DNA of 64,000 nt from Aeriscardovia sp. (GCA_017405305.1 JAFRAT010000007.1:16108-80107), one strand, 5' to 3'; positions 9,306 through 19,535 are shown, numbered from the stretch's first letter. Notes: a model not told the origin generated them from the sequence alone. A program made the numbers and translations.

Positions 9306-11147
9306 ATGAGCGATGCGGCGGAGCAGACGGAAGCGGGCACACCGGCGTCCGCGGGGGAACCAGCAAAGCAGGACGGGAAGAAGACGGCGTGGAAGCAGTT
9401 CTCCGCATGGGTCCGCTGGCGGTTCGACGCCACGCCGCTATCGCTGAAGCTGGTGTCGATCCTGCTCATCCTCCTCGTGGCGGGACTGTTCGTCGTCGGC
9501 ATGACGACGCGGCAGCTGATGTGGTCCTACATGGTCGGCCGCACGGACGACCAGCTGACGCAACAGGCGCAGCTGGTCCTGGACAATGTCAACTCGCTGT
9601 CGCAGAGCAACGGCCCGCTTCCGACCAACTACTTCCTGCAGATCCGCAACGCGGACAATGACATCGTCAGCACGCCGCTGGTTCCGGTGATGCGCGACGG
9701 TTCCGTGTCAGTGCCGAGGCTGCCCGACAACGGCAAGGCCGGCACACTGCAGATCGGCGTGCCCACGACGCTGCAGGCGACAGTCCTGCAGAAGGGCAGC
9801 GCGTACGGCTCGCGCGTCATCGCCCGCGCACCGTGGCGGGTCGTCAAGCTGCATTGGGTACGGCAGGCGAGCGGGCAGACAGGGTGCCTGTACATCGGCC
9901 TATCCCTCAGCGACGCCATGGACACCGTGGCGACCATCACGCACTACTTCCTGGTCGTGGGCGTGGCCATCATCGTCCTGGCGCTCCTCATCGGGAGCCT
10001 CATCATCGCGCGCACGCTCTCGCCCCTCAAAAGCATCGAGAAGACGGCGGCGAAGATCGCGGCGGGCGACCTGTCCCAGCGGCTGCCGTCCCTGCCGGAG
10101 AACACCGAGGTAGGCTCCCTATCAGCGTCGCTGAACACGATGCTGGGCAAGATCGAGGAAAGCTTCCAGGAAAAGGAGGCGATCAACGCCAAGATGAAGC
10201 GCTTCGTGTCCGACGCAAGCCACGAACTGCGCACCCCGCTGGCCGCCATCCACGGTTACGCGGAACTCTACCGCATGCAGCGCCAGGAGTCCAGCGCGCT
10301 GGAACGGGCTGATTCGACGATCAGCCGCATCGAGGCCTCCAGCACGCGCATGACGGCGCTGGTCAACGACCTACTGAGCCTGGCCCGCTTGGACGAGGGC
10401 CGCGGCACCGACGTCACCCAACAGGTGCGCATGGACGCCATGCTCGGCGACTCCGGCGAGGATCTGCACGCCCTGGACCCTGTCCGGCCAGTCCGGTACG
10501 GCACGCTGCGGTTCGCCAAAGGCGCGGCGCGCGCGCTGGGCGGCAAGACGCCGACCGCGCTGTCCTCCATCACGGAGTTCGTCGAAGGCCCGTTACCCAA
10601 GATCCAGACCTTCGGCGACCCCGCTCGCCTGCGCCAAGTCTTCACCAACATCGTGGGCAACATCCACCGATACACCCCGGACGACTCCCCGGTGGAGATC
10701 GCGCTAGTCGTGGTGTACGCCGCGATGCCGTACGACATTGCGGGGCAGCTCAAGGCGACGACGGAATCATTCCAGCGATTCGTCCTTTCCATCGACGTGT
10801 CCTCATCCGGCAAGAAAAGCCAGCCGTACATCCTGGCCCGCTTCGTCGACCACGGTCCCGGCGTGAAACCCGGTGCCCTGGATCTGCTCTTCGAGCGCTT
10901 CTACACGGCAGACGCCTCCCGCGCACGGGAAAAAGGCGGCACCGGTCTGGGCATGGCCATCGCCAAATCGGTGATGTCGGCGCACTCCGGTTTCATCAGC
11001 GCGTCCGACACACCCGGTGGCGGCCTGACCGTCAACGTAGTAATGCCCCTGCGCTCGCGGCCGGCCGTCGCCGTCAGCTCGGAATACGCTACGGGCAGCG
11101 ATGCGGGTACAGTGGAGAAGGTGGAAAGGCCCGAGAGCCTGGAATGA
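9306..11147 (+). CDS. Sensor histidine kinase (HAMP, HisKA, HATPase)
   Basis: A 613-residue membrane kinase. Order: acidic N-terminal tail, TM1 (about 48-66), an extracytoplasmic sensor region of about 145 residues, TM2 (213-236), HAMP, HisKA with the H-box SHELRTPL (His306), and a C-terminal ATPase domain with the G-boxes DHGPGV and GGTGLGMAI. A long insertion lies between HisKA and the ATPase core. ATG 9306 is preceded by GAGGAG at good spacing; ATG 9258 is an alternative without a clear SD. Partner of the preceding response regulator. Confidence 0.95.
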   Translation: MSDAAEQTEAGTPASAGEPAKQDGKKTAWKQFSAWVRWRFDATPLSLKLVSILLILLVAGLFVVGMTTRQLMWSYMVGRTDDQLTQQAQLVLDNVNSLSQSNGPLPTNYFLQIRNADNDIVSTPLVPVMRDGSVSVPRLPDNGKAGTLQIGVPTTLQATVLQKGSAYGSRVIARAPWRVVKLHWVRQASGQTGCLYIGLSLSDAMDTVATITHYFLVVGVAIIVLALLIGSLIIARTLSPLKSIEKTAAKIAAGDLSQRLPSLPENTEVGSLSASLNTMLGKIEESFQEKEAINAKMKRFVSDASHELRTPLAAIHGYAELYRMQRQESSALERADSTISRIEASSTRMTALVNDLLSLARLDEGRGTDVTQQVRMDAMLGDSGEDLHALDPVRPVRYGTLRFAKGAARALGGKTPTALSSITEFVEGPLPKIQTFGDPARLRQVFTNIVGNIHRYTPDDSPVEIALVVVYAAMPYDIAGQLKATTESFQRFVLSIDVSSSGKKSQPYILARFVDHGPGVKPGALDLLFERFYTADASRAREKGGTGLGMAIAKSVMSAHSGFISASDTPGGGLTVNVVMPLRSRPAVAVSSEYATGSDAGTVEKVERPESLE

Positions 11148-11216
11148 GAGCGTTGAATGGGGAGCGTGTCGCGGCGTGCGCCGTGGCGCGCTCTCGCTTC
11201 TGTCTGGAGGTGCGGT

Positions 11217-11606
11217 ATGCCAAGCGGCAAGGTGCGGTGGTTCGATGCGAAACGCGGATACGGTTTCATCACCAGCGACGACGGCGCGGACGTCTTCCTT
11301 CCCGCAGCGGCCCTCCCGGCCGGAGTGGCGACGGTCCGCAAAGGTGCGCGGATCGAATACTCCGAAGTCGACGGCCGCAAAGGCCCGCAGGCGATGGGCG
11401 TCCATCTCGTCGGCCCCAAGCCGTCGGTGGTGGCGGCGACCCGGCCGAAGCCGGACGATATGGCCGCCATCGTTGAGGACCTAATTAAACTGCTGGACAG
11501 CGCCGGGGCCAAGCTGCGACGCCACCGGTACCCGGTGGCCGCGGAGTCCCGCAAGCTGGCGGCGATGCTGCGGGCCGTGGCGGACGATTTCGATGTTGAG
11601 GAGTGA
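11217..11606 (+). CDS. Cold-shock-domain protein with C-terminal extension
   Basis: A 129-residue protein: an N-terminal cold-shock domain with RNP1 RGYGFI and a shortened RNP2 region (DVFLPA), followed by a helical extension of about 60 residues that does not occur in CspA. This two-part form is common in actinobacteria. ATG 11217 follows a strong SD (GGAGGT). The stop is one base from the next ATG, so it is co-translated with the DUF3027 gene, a linkage that suggests a shared role. Confidence 0.9.
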   Translation: MPSGKVRWFDAKRGYGFITSDDGADVFLPAAALPAGVATVRKGARIEYSEVDGRKGPQAMGVHLVGPKPSVVAATRPKPDDMAAIVEDLIKLLDSAGAKLRRHRYPVAAESRKLAAMLRAVADDFDVEE

Positions 11607-11607
11607 G

Positions 11608-12507
11608 ATGATCGAGTTTTCCCCGATTGAGACGGCGCGCCGGGCGGCCGTCCAGATGGCGAAGGACGCGTCGGCCGTCGGACGGTTCCTGTCGCGCCGC
11701 AACCTCGGCGACGGCGTGTACGACTTCCGGTTCCAGTCACTGCTGCGCGGCTACGAACAGTGGCAGTGGTCCGTGAGCCTGTACCACGACGTCCAGATGG
11801 AGGAGTGGACCGTCAACGAGTCCTCGCTGCTGCCGACTTCCGGCGCGCTATTGGCGCCGGCTTGGGTGCCGTGGCGGGAGCGGCTGCGGCCCTCCGACCT
11901 GTCAGTGACGGACGCGCTGGGCACGATGCCGGACGATTCCCGCATGGAGGACGGCTTCCTGCCGACCGACGAGCGCGCGGCCGAGGCTGCCGGCATCGGC
12001 CGGACCGTCCGCGAGATCGTCGAGGAATACCGCCTGTCCCGCTCGCACGTCCTGACCTCGCCGGCGCGCCAGAAAATCGCGCAGCGGTGGTACAACGGCC
12101 CGCACGGCCCCAAGTCGCTGAGCACTCGCGCCGCGGCGGGCCATGTGTGCGAGACCTGCGCGTTCTTCGTCCCGCTCCGGGGAGACCTGGGCGAGGTGTT
12201 CGGCGTCTGCGCCAATAAGTGGAGTCCAGACGACGGCCGTGTGGTCTCCCTGGACCATGGCTGCGGCGAGCACTCCGAGATCGAACCGCAGCAGACCACG
12301 GGCCTGTGGCCGGACAACAAGCCGACTTACGACGACGGCCATATCGATGTGCTACCGCGCTCCGAACGCGAGGATCCCGACCATTCCCGCGTCGTCGAGA
12401 ACCTGGACGACGCGGGCGAGGAAGCGGAGGAAGCCGTCGGCGCGAAGACGGACAGAACGGAGAAAGACGCGTCCCGGGACGCGCGGCCGGACGATATTGC
12501 GCAGTGA
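11608..12507 (+). CDS. DUF3027 family protein
   Basis: A 299-residue cytoplasmic protein matching DUF3027, an actinobacterial family of unknown function: N-terminal part with the block WQWSVSLYHD and a middle zinc-finger-like cysteine group (CETC about 190 residues in, then GVC and HGC), followed by an acidic low-complexity tail. ATG 11608 has SD GAGGAG inside the preceding reading frame. Nucleic acid binding through the Cys cluster is an inference, supported by its tight coupling to a cold-shock protein. Confidence 0.85.
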   Translation: MIEFSPIETARRAAVQMAKDASAVGRFLSRRNLGDGVYDFRFQSLLRGYEQWQWSVSLYHDVQMEEWTVNESSLLPTSGALLAPAWVPWRERLRPSDLSVTDALGTMPDDSRMEDGFLPTDERAAEAAGIGRTVREIVEEYRLSRSHVLTSPARQKIAQRWYNGPHGPKSLSTRAAAGHVCETCAFFVPLRGDLGEVFGVCANKWSPDDGRVVSLDHGCGEHSEIEPQQTTGLWPDNKPTYDDGHIDVLPRSEREDPDHSRVVENLDDAGEEAEEAVGAKTDRTEKDASRDARPDDIAQ

Positions 12508-12567
12508 GCGCAATCGGGGACGGAGCAAGGCGTCTCGTCACCTGAAATCTGTAGAGTGAAGTGACGA
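12496..12567. promoter_or_regulatory. clpC promoter region with two inverted repeats
   Basis: ATTGCGC (12496-12502) and GCGCAAT (12508-12514) form a compact palindrome that overlaps the end of the upstream gene; TCGTCAC (12535-12541) and GTGACGA (12561-12567) form a second, wider pair enclosing a TAGAGT box. Either could bind a stress regulator such as ClgR or HspR, but neither matches a consensus I can vouch for. Confidence 0.35.
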
Positions 12568-12583
12568 AGTCGGAAGGAAATAC

Positions 12584-15166
12584 ATGTTCGAACGGTTCAC
12601 AGACCGCGCACGAAGGGTGATTGTCCTGGCCCAGCAGGAGGCTCGCGCCCTTCAGCACAACTACATCGGCACGGAGCACATCCTGCTCGGCCTCATCCGG
12701 GAAGGGGACGGCATCGCCGCCAAGGCTCTGGAAGCCAAGGGCGTGGAGCTCGACAAGGCCCGCGCCCAGATCATCGAAATGATCGGCAAGGGCACCGCGA
12801 CCCAGAACGGGCACATCCCGTTCACGCCGCACGCCCGACAGGTCCTCGAGCTCAGCTTGCGCGAAGCGCTGCAACTGGGCCACAGCTACATCGGCACGGA
12901 GCACATCCTGCTCGGCCTCATTCATGAGGGCGAGGGCGTCGGCAGCCAGGTCCTGGTGAAGATGGGCGTCGACCTGGGGGACCTGCGCGCGTCCGTCATC
13001 GACATGATCCGCGGCGTGTCCGCGTCCGAGGGCGACGACCAGGACCGCCTGGCCAACGCCGGCGGCGTGGAGAACAAGACGCCGCAGTCCGGTTCCGCCA
13101 TCCTCAACCAGTTCGGCCGCAACCTCACCCAGGAAGCCGCTGACGGCAAACTCGACCCGGTCATCGGCCGCAAGAAGGAGATCCTGCGCGTGATGACCGT
13201 CCTCAGCCGCCGCACCAAGACCAACCCGGTGCTCATCGGCGAGCCGGGCGTCGGCAAGACAGCCGTCGTCGAAGGACTCGCGCAGCGCATCGTGGACCAG
13301 GACGTGCCGGAGACGCTCAAGGACAAAAAGATCTACGCCCTCGACCTCGCTTCCCTTGTGGCTGGCTCCCGCTACCGCGGCGATTTCGAGGAGCGCCTCA
13401 AGAAGGTCACCAAAGAAGTCAAAACCCGCGGCGACATCATCCTCTTCATCGATGAGATCCACCAGATCGTCGGGGCCGGTTCCGCCGACGGCGCGCTGGG
13501 CGCGGGCGATATGCTCAAGCCGATGCTCGCGCGCGGCGAGCTCCAGACGATCGGCGCGACAACGACGGACGAGTACCGCAAGTACATCGAGAAGGACGCT
13601 GCGCTGGAACGCCGCTTCCAGCCCATCCAGGTCCCGGAACCGACCGTCGCCGAGACCATCGAGATCCTCAAAGGCCTGCGCGGCCGCTACGAGAAGCACC
13701 ATCAGGTGACCATCACCGACGGCGCGCTGCAAACCGCGGCCGAGCTGTCTTCGCGCTACATCCAGGACCGCAACTTGCCGGACAAGGCCATCGACCTCAT
13801 CGACGAGGCAGGCGCGCGCCTGCGCATCCAGCGCCTGACCGCCCCGCCGGAGCTCAAGGACCTCGACGTGCGCATCGCGAAGGCCAAGGCAGACAAGAAC
13901 AAGGCCGTCGAAGCGCAGGACTTCCAGAAGGCCGCGGATCTGCGCGACAAGGAGGAGAAGCTCGAGTCCGAGCGCGCCGAGAAGGAAAAAGCGTGGCAGG
14001 ACGGCGAATCCGACACGAAGATGGTCGTGGACGATGAGACGATCGCCAAGGTCGTCTCCAACACCACCGGCATCCCGGTCTTCAAGCTGACGGAGACCGA
14101 GTCGAAGAAGCTTCTGGGAATGGAGGAGGCGCTGCACCGGCGCGTCGTGGGGCAGGACGAGGCCATCAGCGCCATCTCCCGCTCCATCCGCCGCGCGCGC
14201 GTGGGCCTCAAGGATCCAAAGCGTCCGACCGGCTCGTTCATCTTCGCCGGCCCGACGGGTGTGGGAAAAACCGAACTCGCCAAGGCGCTCGCGCAGTTCC
14301 TCTTCGACGACGAGGACGCGCTCATCCGCGTCGACATGTCCGAGTTCTCCGAGAAGTACTCGGTGTCTCGTCTCTTCGGCGCGCCCCCGGGGTACGTCGG
14401 CTACGAGGAAGGCGGCGAACTCACCGAGAAGGTGCGCCGCAAACCGTTCTCCGTCATCCTGTTCGACGAGATCGAGAAGGCGCATCCGGACATCTTCAAC
14501 ACGCTGCTGCAGGTGCTGGACGACGGCCATCTCACCGACGGCCAGGGGCGTCTGGTGGACTTCAAGAACACCATCATCATCATGACGACCAATATCGGCA
14601 CGAAGGACATCACCCGCACGCAGAGCATGGGATTCAGCGCGGGCGATTCGCCGGAGAGCGACTACCGAAACATGAAGGCCGAAGTCACCAGCGACCTCAA
14701 GAAGCAGTTCCGCCCAGAGTTCCTCAACCGCCTTGACGACATCATCGTCTTCCAGCAGCTGACGAAGGCGCAGGTCCGCCAGATTGTGGATATGCAGGTC
14801 GACGAACTGAGCGCCCGCCTCTTCGCGCGCCACATGTCGATTGGGCTGACCGACGCCGCCAAGGACCTGCTGACGCAGAAAGGCTTCGACCCGCTGCTGG
14901 GCGCGCGTCCGCTGCGCCGCGTGATCCAGAACGAGATCGAGGACTCCATCGCCGAGCGGATCCTGCAGGGGACGCTACGCGACGGCGAGATGATCACGGT
15001 CGACGCCCAGGGCGAAGGCCCCCTCGGCGAGTTCCTCTTCGAAAGCAGACCGTTCGACGCCGCCACGGAGACCGGTGCTGGCGCGCCAGCAACCGCCGAG
15101 CCCGCGGCCCTCGAGCCGACGGCCGCGGGCGATGCCGGAGACGCCGGTCTGACGAAGGCCGAGTGA
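12584..15166 (+). CDS. clpC: ATP-dependent Clp protease ATPase subunit ClpC
   Basis: An 860-residue Hsp100 unfoldase. Two N-terminal Clp_N repeats (each with HILLGL), first AAA+ domain with GEPGVGKT, a middle coiled region with a UVR-like motif ([15 protein letters not shown]), second AAA+ domain with GPTGVGKT, and a C-terminal D2-small domain. A Met-Gly-Phe sits where the ClpP-docking loop is expected, so it should feed substrates to ClpP. In actinobacteria ClpC is central to regulated proteolysis. A downstream MFS gene starts directly after the stop. Confidence 0.97.
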   Translation: MFERFTDRARRVIVLAQQEARALQHNYIGTEHILLGLIREGDGIAAKALEAKGVELDKARAQIIEMIGKGTATQNGHIPFTPHARQVLELSLREALQLGHSYIGTEHILLGLIHEGEGVGSQVLVKMGVDLGDLRASVIDMIRGVSASEGDDQDRLANAGGVENKTPQSGSAILNQFGRNLTQEAADGKLDPVIGRKKEILRVMTVLSRRTKTNPVLIGEPGVGKTAVVEGLAQRIVDQDVPETLKDKKIYALDLASLVAGSRYRGDFEERLKKVTKEVKTRGDIILFIDEIHQIVGAGSADGALGAGDMLKPMLARGELQTIGATTTDEYRKYIEKDAALERRFQPIQVPEPTVAETIEILKGLRGRYEKHHQVTITDGALQTAAELSSRYIQDRNLPDKAIDLIDEAGARLRIQRLTAPPELKDLDVRIAKAKADKNKAVEAQDFQKAADLRDKEEKLESERAEKEKAWQDGESDTKMVVDDETIAKVVSNTTGIPVFKLTETESKKLLGMEEALHRRVVGQDEAISAISRSIRRARVGLKDPKRPTGSFIFAGPTGVGKTELAKALAQFLFDDEDALIRVDMSEFSEKYSVSRLFGAPPGYVGYEEGGELTEKVRRKPFSVILFDEIEKAHPDIFNTLLQVLDDGHLTDGQGRLVDFKNTIIIMTTNIGTKDITRTQSMGFSAGDSPESDYRNMKAEVTSDLKKQFRPEFLNRLDDIIVFQQLTKAQVRQIVDMQVDELSARLFARHMSIGLTDAAKDLLTQKGFDPLLGARPLRRVIQNEIEDSIAERILQGTLRDGEMITVDAQGEGPLGEFLFESRPFDAATETGAGAPATAEPAALEPTAAGDAGDAGLTKAE

Positions 15167-16663
15167 GTGGGCGCCGCAGGTTCGCAGGCTGCGAGAAAAG
15201 ACCGAAGCGACGACGCGTTCCGGTCCGTCCCCCGTCGTGGATGGATGCTGGGCGCACTCATGGCTTCGGCCTTTTTCTGCCTCTTCAACGAAACGCTCCT
15301 GTCCGTCGGCAACAACGCGGTCATGAAACAGTGGCATCTGGCCTACAACACCGTCCAGTGGACGATGACAGCCTTCCTGGTGGCGATGGGCCTGTCCGTG
15401 CCGATGGCCGCGTTCGTCATCCGGCGGCGCTCCACGCCGCGTGTCCTGGCGACAGCACTCGGGCTGATCGTCGCTGGCTTGGCCATTGACGCCGCCAGCT
15501 CCGTGTTTCCGGTGCTCATCGTCGGGCGCGTTGTCGAAGGCTTTGGCGCTGGATTCATCACGCCGCTGCTATTCTCCAGCGCACTGTCCATCACGGACGC
15601 CCGCCGCCGGGGCGTCGTCACGGCCACGTGCGGCATCGTCTGCGGCCTAGGGCCGTCGCTTGCGCCGCTGTATTCAGGCGTGATCCTGGACGCCGGCCTC
15701 GACTGGCACTGGCTGTTCGCCGCGCCGCTGTGCGTCTGCTCGCTGCTGCTGGCGATCTCGGCGTTCGCCGTCTCCGACATCTCGCCGCACTCGGGCAGCA
15801 TCCCCGATCACCTGTCCATGGTCGAATCCGCTGTCGGCTTCCCGTTGGCCATCGCCGGCATCAACTCCCTAGCCGTATCCCTGGCGTCCGTTTGGGGGTG
15901 GGCCATGGCCGTGGTCGGCGTCGGTTTCTGCATGGCCTGGGCGAAGCGGCAGCTGTCGCTCTCGTCATCTCCGCTCACGGCGGACCGGACCGATCCGGAA
16001 ACGGGGGAGAAGTACGTCATCGCCCCGCTGCTGAACCTGCGGGCCCTGTCCGCGGTGCCGGTCTGGTGCGGCCTGCTGCTCGTCCTGCTGATCCAAACGG
16101 CGAACATGTGCCTGTCCGTCGTGTACCCGATGGCGGTGCAGCCGGCGTTCCAGCTGAATTCCGTGCAATCGTCCCTCATGCTGATGGCGCCGCTGCTGTT
16201 CTCGCAGCTGTGCGCCGCCGCTTCGGGCCGCCTGTTCGACCGCATCGGTCCGCGCGTCGGCGTCTTCAGCGGGTTCGCGCTGCTGATCCTCGGGTTCCTG
16301 CTGTTCGCGCTGAATAGGTCAACGGACGGAGCGGGCCTGCGGACGACCGTCGCCGCTGCCGTCTGCGCCTTCGTCGGCGTGGCCTTCGCGACGCCCGGCA
16401 TCGAGGCCACGCTCTTCGCGCTGGCGCCGTCGGCCACGGCCGACGTGTCGACCGCCGTCCAGACGGCGATGCAGGTCGGCGGAGCCATCGGAACGGCAGT
16501 CAGCATGGCGGTGTTTCAGTCCGCTTTGGGCAGTGATCCATTGCGCGCCGCGTACGTGCATGCCTTCGGGGACGTGTCCTGGATCCTGGTCGTCCTGTAC
16601 GCGCTGTGCATGACGATTGCGTACTTTGTCGTCGCTTCGCCGGGACGCCGTCGCCGGCCGTGA
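15167..16663 (+). CDS. MFS transporter (DHA2-like drug exporter)
   Basis: A 498-residue protein with about 14 membrane segments, the size and layout of the DHA2 drug:H+ antiporter group. The first segment begins WMLGALMASAFFCLFNETLL, and TM4 is followed by the exporter-type motif region near GRVVEGFGAGFITPLLF. Substrate unknown. GTG 15167 directly follows the clpC stop; an ATG at 15244 would start just before TM1 and is a possible alternative. It may be transcribed with clpC, though no functional link is evident. Confidence 0.85.
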   Translation: MGAAGSQAARKDRSDDAFRSVPRRGWMLGALMASAFFCLFNETLLSVGNNAVMKQWHLAYNTVQWTMTAFLVAMGLSVPMAAFVIRRRSTPRVLATALGLIVAGLAIDAASSVFPVLIVGRVVEGFGAGFITPLLFSSALSITDARRRGVVTATCGIVCGLGPSLAPLYSGVILDAGLDWHWLFAAPLCVCSLLLAISAFAVSDISPHSGSIPDHLSMVESAVGFPLAIAGINSLAVSLASVWGWAMAVVGVGFCMAWAKRQLSLSSSPLTADRTDPETGEKYVIAPLLNLRALSAVPVWCGLLLVLLIQTANMCLSVVYPMAVQPAFQLNSVQSSLMLMAPLLFSQLCAAASGRLFDRIGPRVGVFSGFALLILGFLLFALNRSTDGAGLRTTVAAAVCAFVGVAFATPGIEATLFALAPSATADVSTAVQTAMQVGGAIGTAVSMAVFQSALGSDPLRAAYVHAFGDVSWILVVLYALCMTIAYFVVASPGRRRRP

Positions 16664-16676
16664 AAGAATAGGGGGC

Positions 16677-17669
16677 ATGGACAAGCTCGCAATTGTCGTC
16701 GTGACGTACAAACGCCAGGAACTGCTGTCGGGACTCTTCGACTCCATCCTGGCGTCCAGCATCGCTCCGTGGCGCATCGTCGTCACGGACAACGAGAACT
16801 CGGAGGACACCAGGAAACTGGCGGAGGATTTCGCGCAGGCCGTCGACCGCCGGTGGGGCAGGAGCGCGCCCGACACGGAGACCAACACCCGCCGGGTCGT
16901 CTACCAGGCCATGACGGAGAACACCGGCGGCTCGGGCGGCTTCAACGCGGGCGTCAAACGCGCGTACGACCTGGGCGCGCAGTGGTTCTGGGTGATGGAC
17001 GACGACGTCGCCATCGAGCCGGACGGCATCGAGAAGCTTGACAAGTGGACCGGCCGCCACGATGTCATCCAAGGCCAGCGCCATAACTTCGACGGCGCCC
17101 CGTTCTACTGGCAGTACCACTTCATCGTCCCGCTGGGCATCCCGGACCCCGTCGCTCCCAGCGGCTTCGGCCACGCCGGCTACAAGACCATGAACACCGT
17201 CTGCTTCGAAGGCGGCCTGTTCAAACGATCCGTGGTCCGGAAAATCGGTTTGCCGGACAAACGGTTCTTCATCTACTGGGACGACACGATGTACGGCTAC
17301 CTAGCCAGCAAGCTCACCAACCCGATCATCGTGCCCGACTTCGTCATGCGCCGCACGCGCGCCATCGGCAACTGGAACATCGCCGGCAAGCGCAAGCTCA
17401 ACTCCACGTCCGACATGAACCGCTACCACATCATGCGCAACCGCGGCTACATGGCCCGGTATTTCATGCTGTACGGCGACTACCGGCCGGTGCTGTTCGG
17501 CCTGGGCACGCTGCTGACGTTCGCCAAGGAGCTTGTCCGCCTGGCAATGGTCGACAAATCCTTCAAAACGGGCGTCCCCGCGCTGATCCGCGGCTGGTGG
17601 GATTCCCGCGCGATCCTGCATGACGGGCAGTGGCGGCCGATGCCGCCGCTGGACGACAAGGAGGCATGA
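16677..17669 (+). CDS. Glycosyltransferase family 2
   Basis: A 330-residue GT2 enzyme with an N-terminal GT-A fold: VVVTYKR at the start, the block NTGGSGGFNAGVKRAY, and the metal-binding FWVMDDDVAIEPD. These features, and the long C-terminal part, are like galactofuranosyl- or rhamnosyl-transferases that build cell-wall or capsular polysaccharide. The acceptor cannot be told. Start ATG 16677 lies 13 bases past the preceding stop with a G-rich SD. Its stop overlaps the next ATG (ATGA), so it is coupled to a small unknown protein. Confidence 0.9.
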   Translation: MDKLAIVVVTYKRQELLSGLFDSILASSIAPWRIVVTDNENSEDTRKLAEDFAQAVDRRWGRSAPDTETNTRRVVYQAMTENTGGSGGFNAGVKRAYDLGAQWFWVMDDDVAIEPDGIEKLDKWTGRHDVIQGQRHNFDGAPFYWQYHFIVPLGIPDPVAPSGFGHAGYKTMNTVCFEGGLFKRSVVRKIGLPDKRFFIYWDDTMYGYLASKLTNPIIVPDFVMRRTRAIGNWNIAGKRKLNSTSDMNRYHIMRNRGYMARYFMLYGDYRPVLFGLGTLLTFAKELVRLAMVDKSFKTGVPALIRGWWDSRAILHDGQWRPMPPLDDKEA

Positions 17670-18061
17670 ACATGGTTCCATCAGCACAGGCTTCCGGCGT
17701 CGGCGTCGGCGGCTCGGGCATCGAAGACGCTCCGGTCGGCCTGGAGGCCGGCTGTTTCGCGGCGGAACTGACAAGGATCCCCACGCCCGAACCGTCCACC
17801 TCGGACGCCGTGGCCGACGCCATCGCGCGGCTGCTGGACGGGTACGACGTCCCGGGAAGCGCGCCCGCCGGCGTGACCTCCCCTGCGCCCGCCAAGGCGG
17901 ACGAGCCGCTGGACTTCATGACCGACCTCGGCCAATCCTGGGCCGGCGTGGACGTCACCGAGCTGCCAAGCGACAGGACCGGCCGCCCGCTAGCCGTCAT
18001 CAACGCCGCCGCGCGCTTCGCCAGCCAACAGCGCGCCCGCCGCGCCGAAAAGAGGCGGTGA
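17666..18061 (+). CDS. Small unknown protein between glycosyltransferase and aminotransferase
   Basis: A 131-residue, Ala/Pro-rich, largely disordered-looking protein with no membrane segment and no recognised domain. It begins in an ATGA overlap with the glycosyltransferase gene behind the SD AAGGAGG and ends 2 bases before the aminotransferase ATG, so the three genes form one translation unit. A short structured part (DFMTDLGQSWAGVDVTEL) may be the conserved core. Function unknown. Confidence 0.75.
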   Translation: MNMVPSAQASGVGVGGSGIEDAPVGLEAGCFAAELTRIPTPEPSTSDAVADAIARLLDGYDVPGSAPAGVTSPAPAKADEPLDFMTDLGQSWAGVDVTELPSDRTGRPLAVINAAARFASQQRARRAEKRR

Positions 18062-18063
18062 CA

Positions 18064-19323
18064 ATGGCCGAACCGATTCCAAGGTTCTCCCATCGCGTCC
18101 CCGTCGGCGAGCCGAACCCCATCATCGCCGCCCAGAACGCGGCGAAAGCGGCGGGCCGCCCGCTCTACCAACTCAATGACTCCAACCCGACGCACCACGG
18201 TCTGACCCTGGAAGGCATGCCGCCGCGCTACGACGCCGAACCGCGGGGCCAAAGCTTCGCCCGCCGGGCACTCGCGGAGTTCCTGACGCGCCGCGCCCGC
18301 AACCAAGGCTTCGACCTGCCGGTCCCGGACTGCGTTCCCGCTCCGGACGGCGCGGCCGCCGGCATGGTCTCCGTGCTTGCGCCGGAACCCGTCGACCCCG
18401 ACGACCTATACCTTGCCAGCTCCACGTCGGAGGCCTACTCCTGGCTGATGAAGCTGCTGTGCGACCCAGGGGAGGCCGTGCTGTGCCCGACGCCGGGTTA
18501 CCCGCTCATCCCGTCCATCGGCGGCCTTGAAAACGTCGAAGCGGTGCCGTATCCGCTGCGGTACGACGGCTCCTGGTACATCGACGTGGACTGGATCGCC
18601 CGCGTCCTCAACGAGCGCGACGACATCCGCGCGCTGATTCTCGTCAACCCGAACAACCCGACCGGCTCCTACACCGGCCGCAGCGACTACGAACGGCTGG
18701 TGGAGCTGTGCCGGGAACATCGTCTGGCAATCATCGCGGACGAGGTGTTCTTCGACTTCGCTCTGGAGCCGGCGCACGCCCCGTTCCGCGTCGCGGGGGA
18801 AAAACGCGTTCTGACCTTCGGTCTGGACGGCTTCTCGAAGCTGTTGGCTGCTCCGCATGCCAAGGTCGGCTGGATTCAGATGTCCGGCCCGGACGAAGCG
18901 ATGGCCGAAGCCAAAAAACGCCTGGACGTCATCAGCGACGACTACCTGCCGATGTCCGGCATTCTCGCCGAGCGCATCCCCGGGCTGCTGGAGCGCGTGC
19001 CTGATCAGCTGCGCCGCACGCGCGAGCGAACGGTTGACAATCTGCGCATCCTCAAGGATCTTTTAGCCTGTAGTCGTAGCGGCGTGACGACCTTGCTGCG
19101 CCCGGAGGGCGGCTGGAACGTCCTGCTGCGTTTCCCGGGCTCGCTCGACGAGAACGACCTGGTCGACACCATGATCCGCGAGCAGGGCATCACCGCGCAG
19201 CCGGGATACTTCTTCGACATGCCGGCCAACGGCTACGTCTGCGCGTCCCTGCTATCGTGCCCCGCCGACTTCCGCAAAGGGATGACGGCGCTGCTGGACG
19301 TCATCGACGGCTTCTTCGAATAG
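18064..19323 (+). CDS. PLP-dependent aminotransferase (fold type I, class I/II)
   Basis: A 419-residue enzyme. The cofactor-binding Lys is predicted at K259 (DGFSKLLAAP); the preceding Asp-Glu of the PLP pocket appears in IIADEVFFDF, and NPNNPTGS is the diagnostic class I/II loop. After the Lys the usual Pro-Gly-x-Arg is replaced by AAPHAKVGW, so the carboxylate-binding site may differ from aspartate aminotransferases. Substrate unknown. Third gene of the glycosyltransferase unit. Confidence 0.9.
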   Translation: MAEPIPRFSHRVPVGEPNPIIAAQNAAKAAGRPLYQLNDSNPTHHGLTLEGMPPRYDAEPRGQSFARRALAEFLTRRARNQGFDLPVPDCVPAPDGAAAGMVSVLAPEPVDPDDLYLASSTSEAYSWLMKLLCDPGEAVLCPTPGYPLIPSIGGLENVEAVPYPLRYDGSWYIDVDWIARVLNERDDIRALILVNPNNPTGSYTGRSDYERLVELCREHRLAIIADEVFFDFALEPAHAPFRVAGEKRVLTFGLDGFSKLLAAPHAKVGWIQMSGPDEAMAEAKKRLDVISDDYLPMSGILAERIPGLLERVPDQLRRTRERTVDNLRILKDLLACSRSGVTTLLRPEGGWNVLLRFPGSLDENDLVDTMIREQGITAQPGYFFDMPANGYVCASLLSCPADFRKGMTALLDVIDGFFE

Positions 19324-19524
19324 CCGTCCGCGGCCGGGCCCATCCGGCACATTCCGGACGGGATTATCATTCCGGTTTACTTTGGGTTCCTCGCTTTCCT
19401 CACGCTGAGAAATCAGGGTAGTTCCTGGCGTAAAGGCCAAAACAGCGCGGAAAGACAGGCTCTTAGCCAATTGACTGACCTTTGTGAAAGGATGTCGCGG
19501 ACTGTTACTAGCCTGGGACCCTAA

Positions 19525-19535
19525 TGACATTGTCA
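19525..19535. promoter_or_regulatory. Palindrome upstream of nucleoside utilisation genes
   Basis: TGACA-T-TGTCA, 72 bases before the first nucleoside hydrolase start, in the 283-base gap after the aminotransferase. An operator for the nucleoside cluster is possible; no repressor gene is nearby. Confidence 0.3.

Noticed and set aside
11813..14833. A 1006-codon minus-strand frame across clpC and the DUF3027 gene
   Set aside because: Antisense shadow of two well-supported genes.
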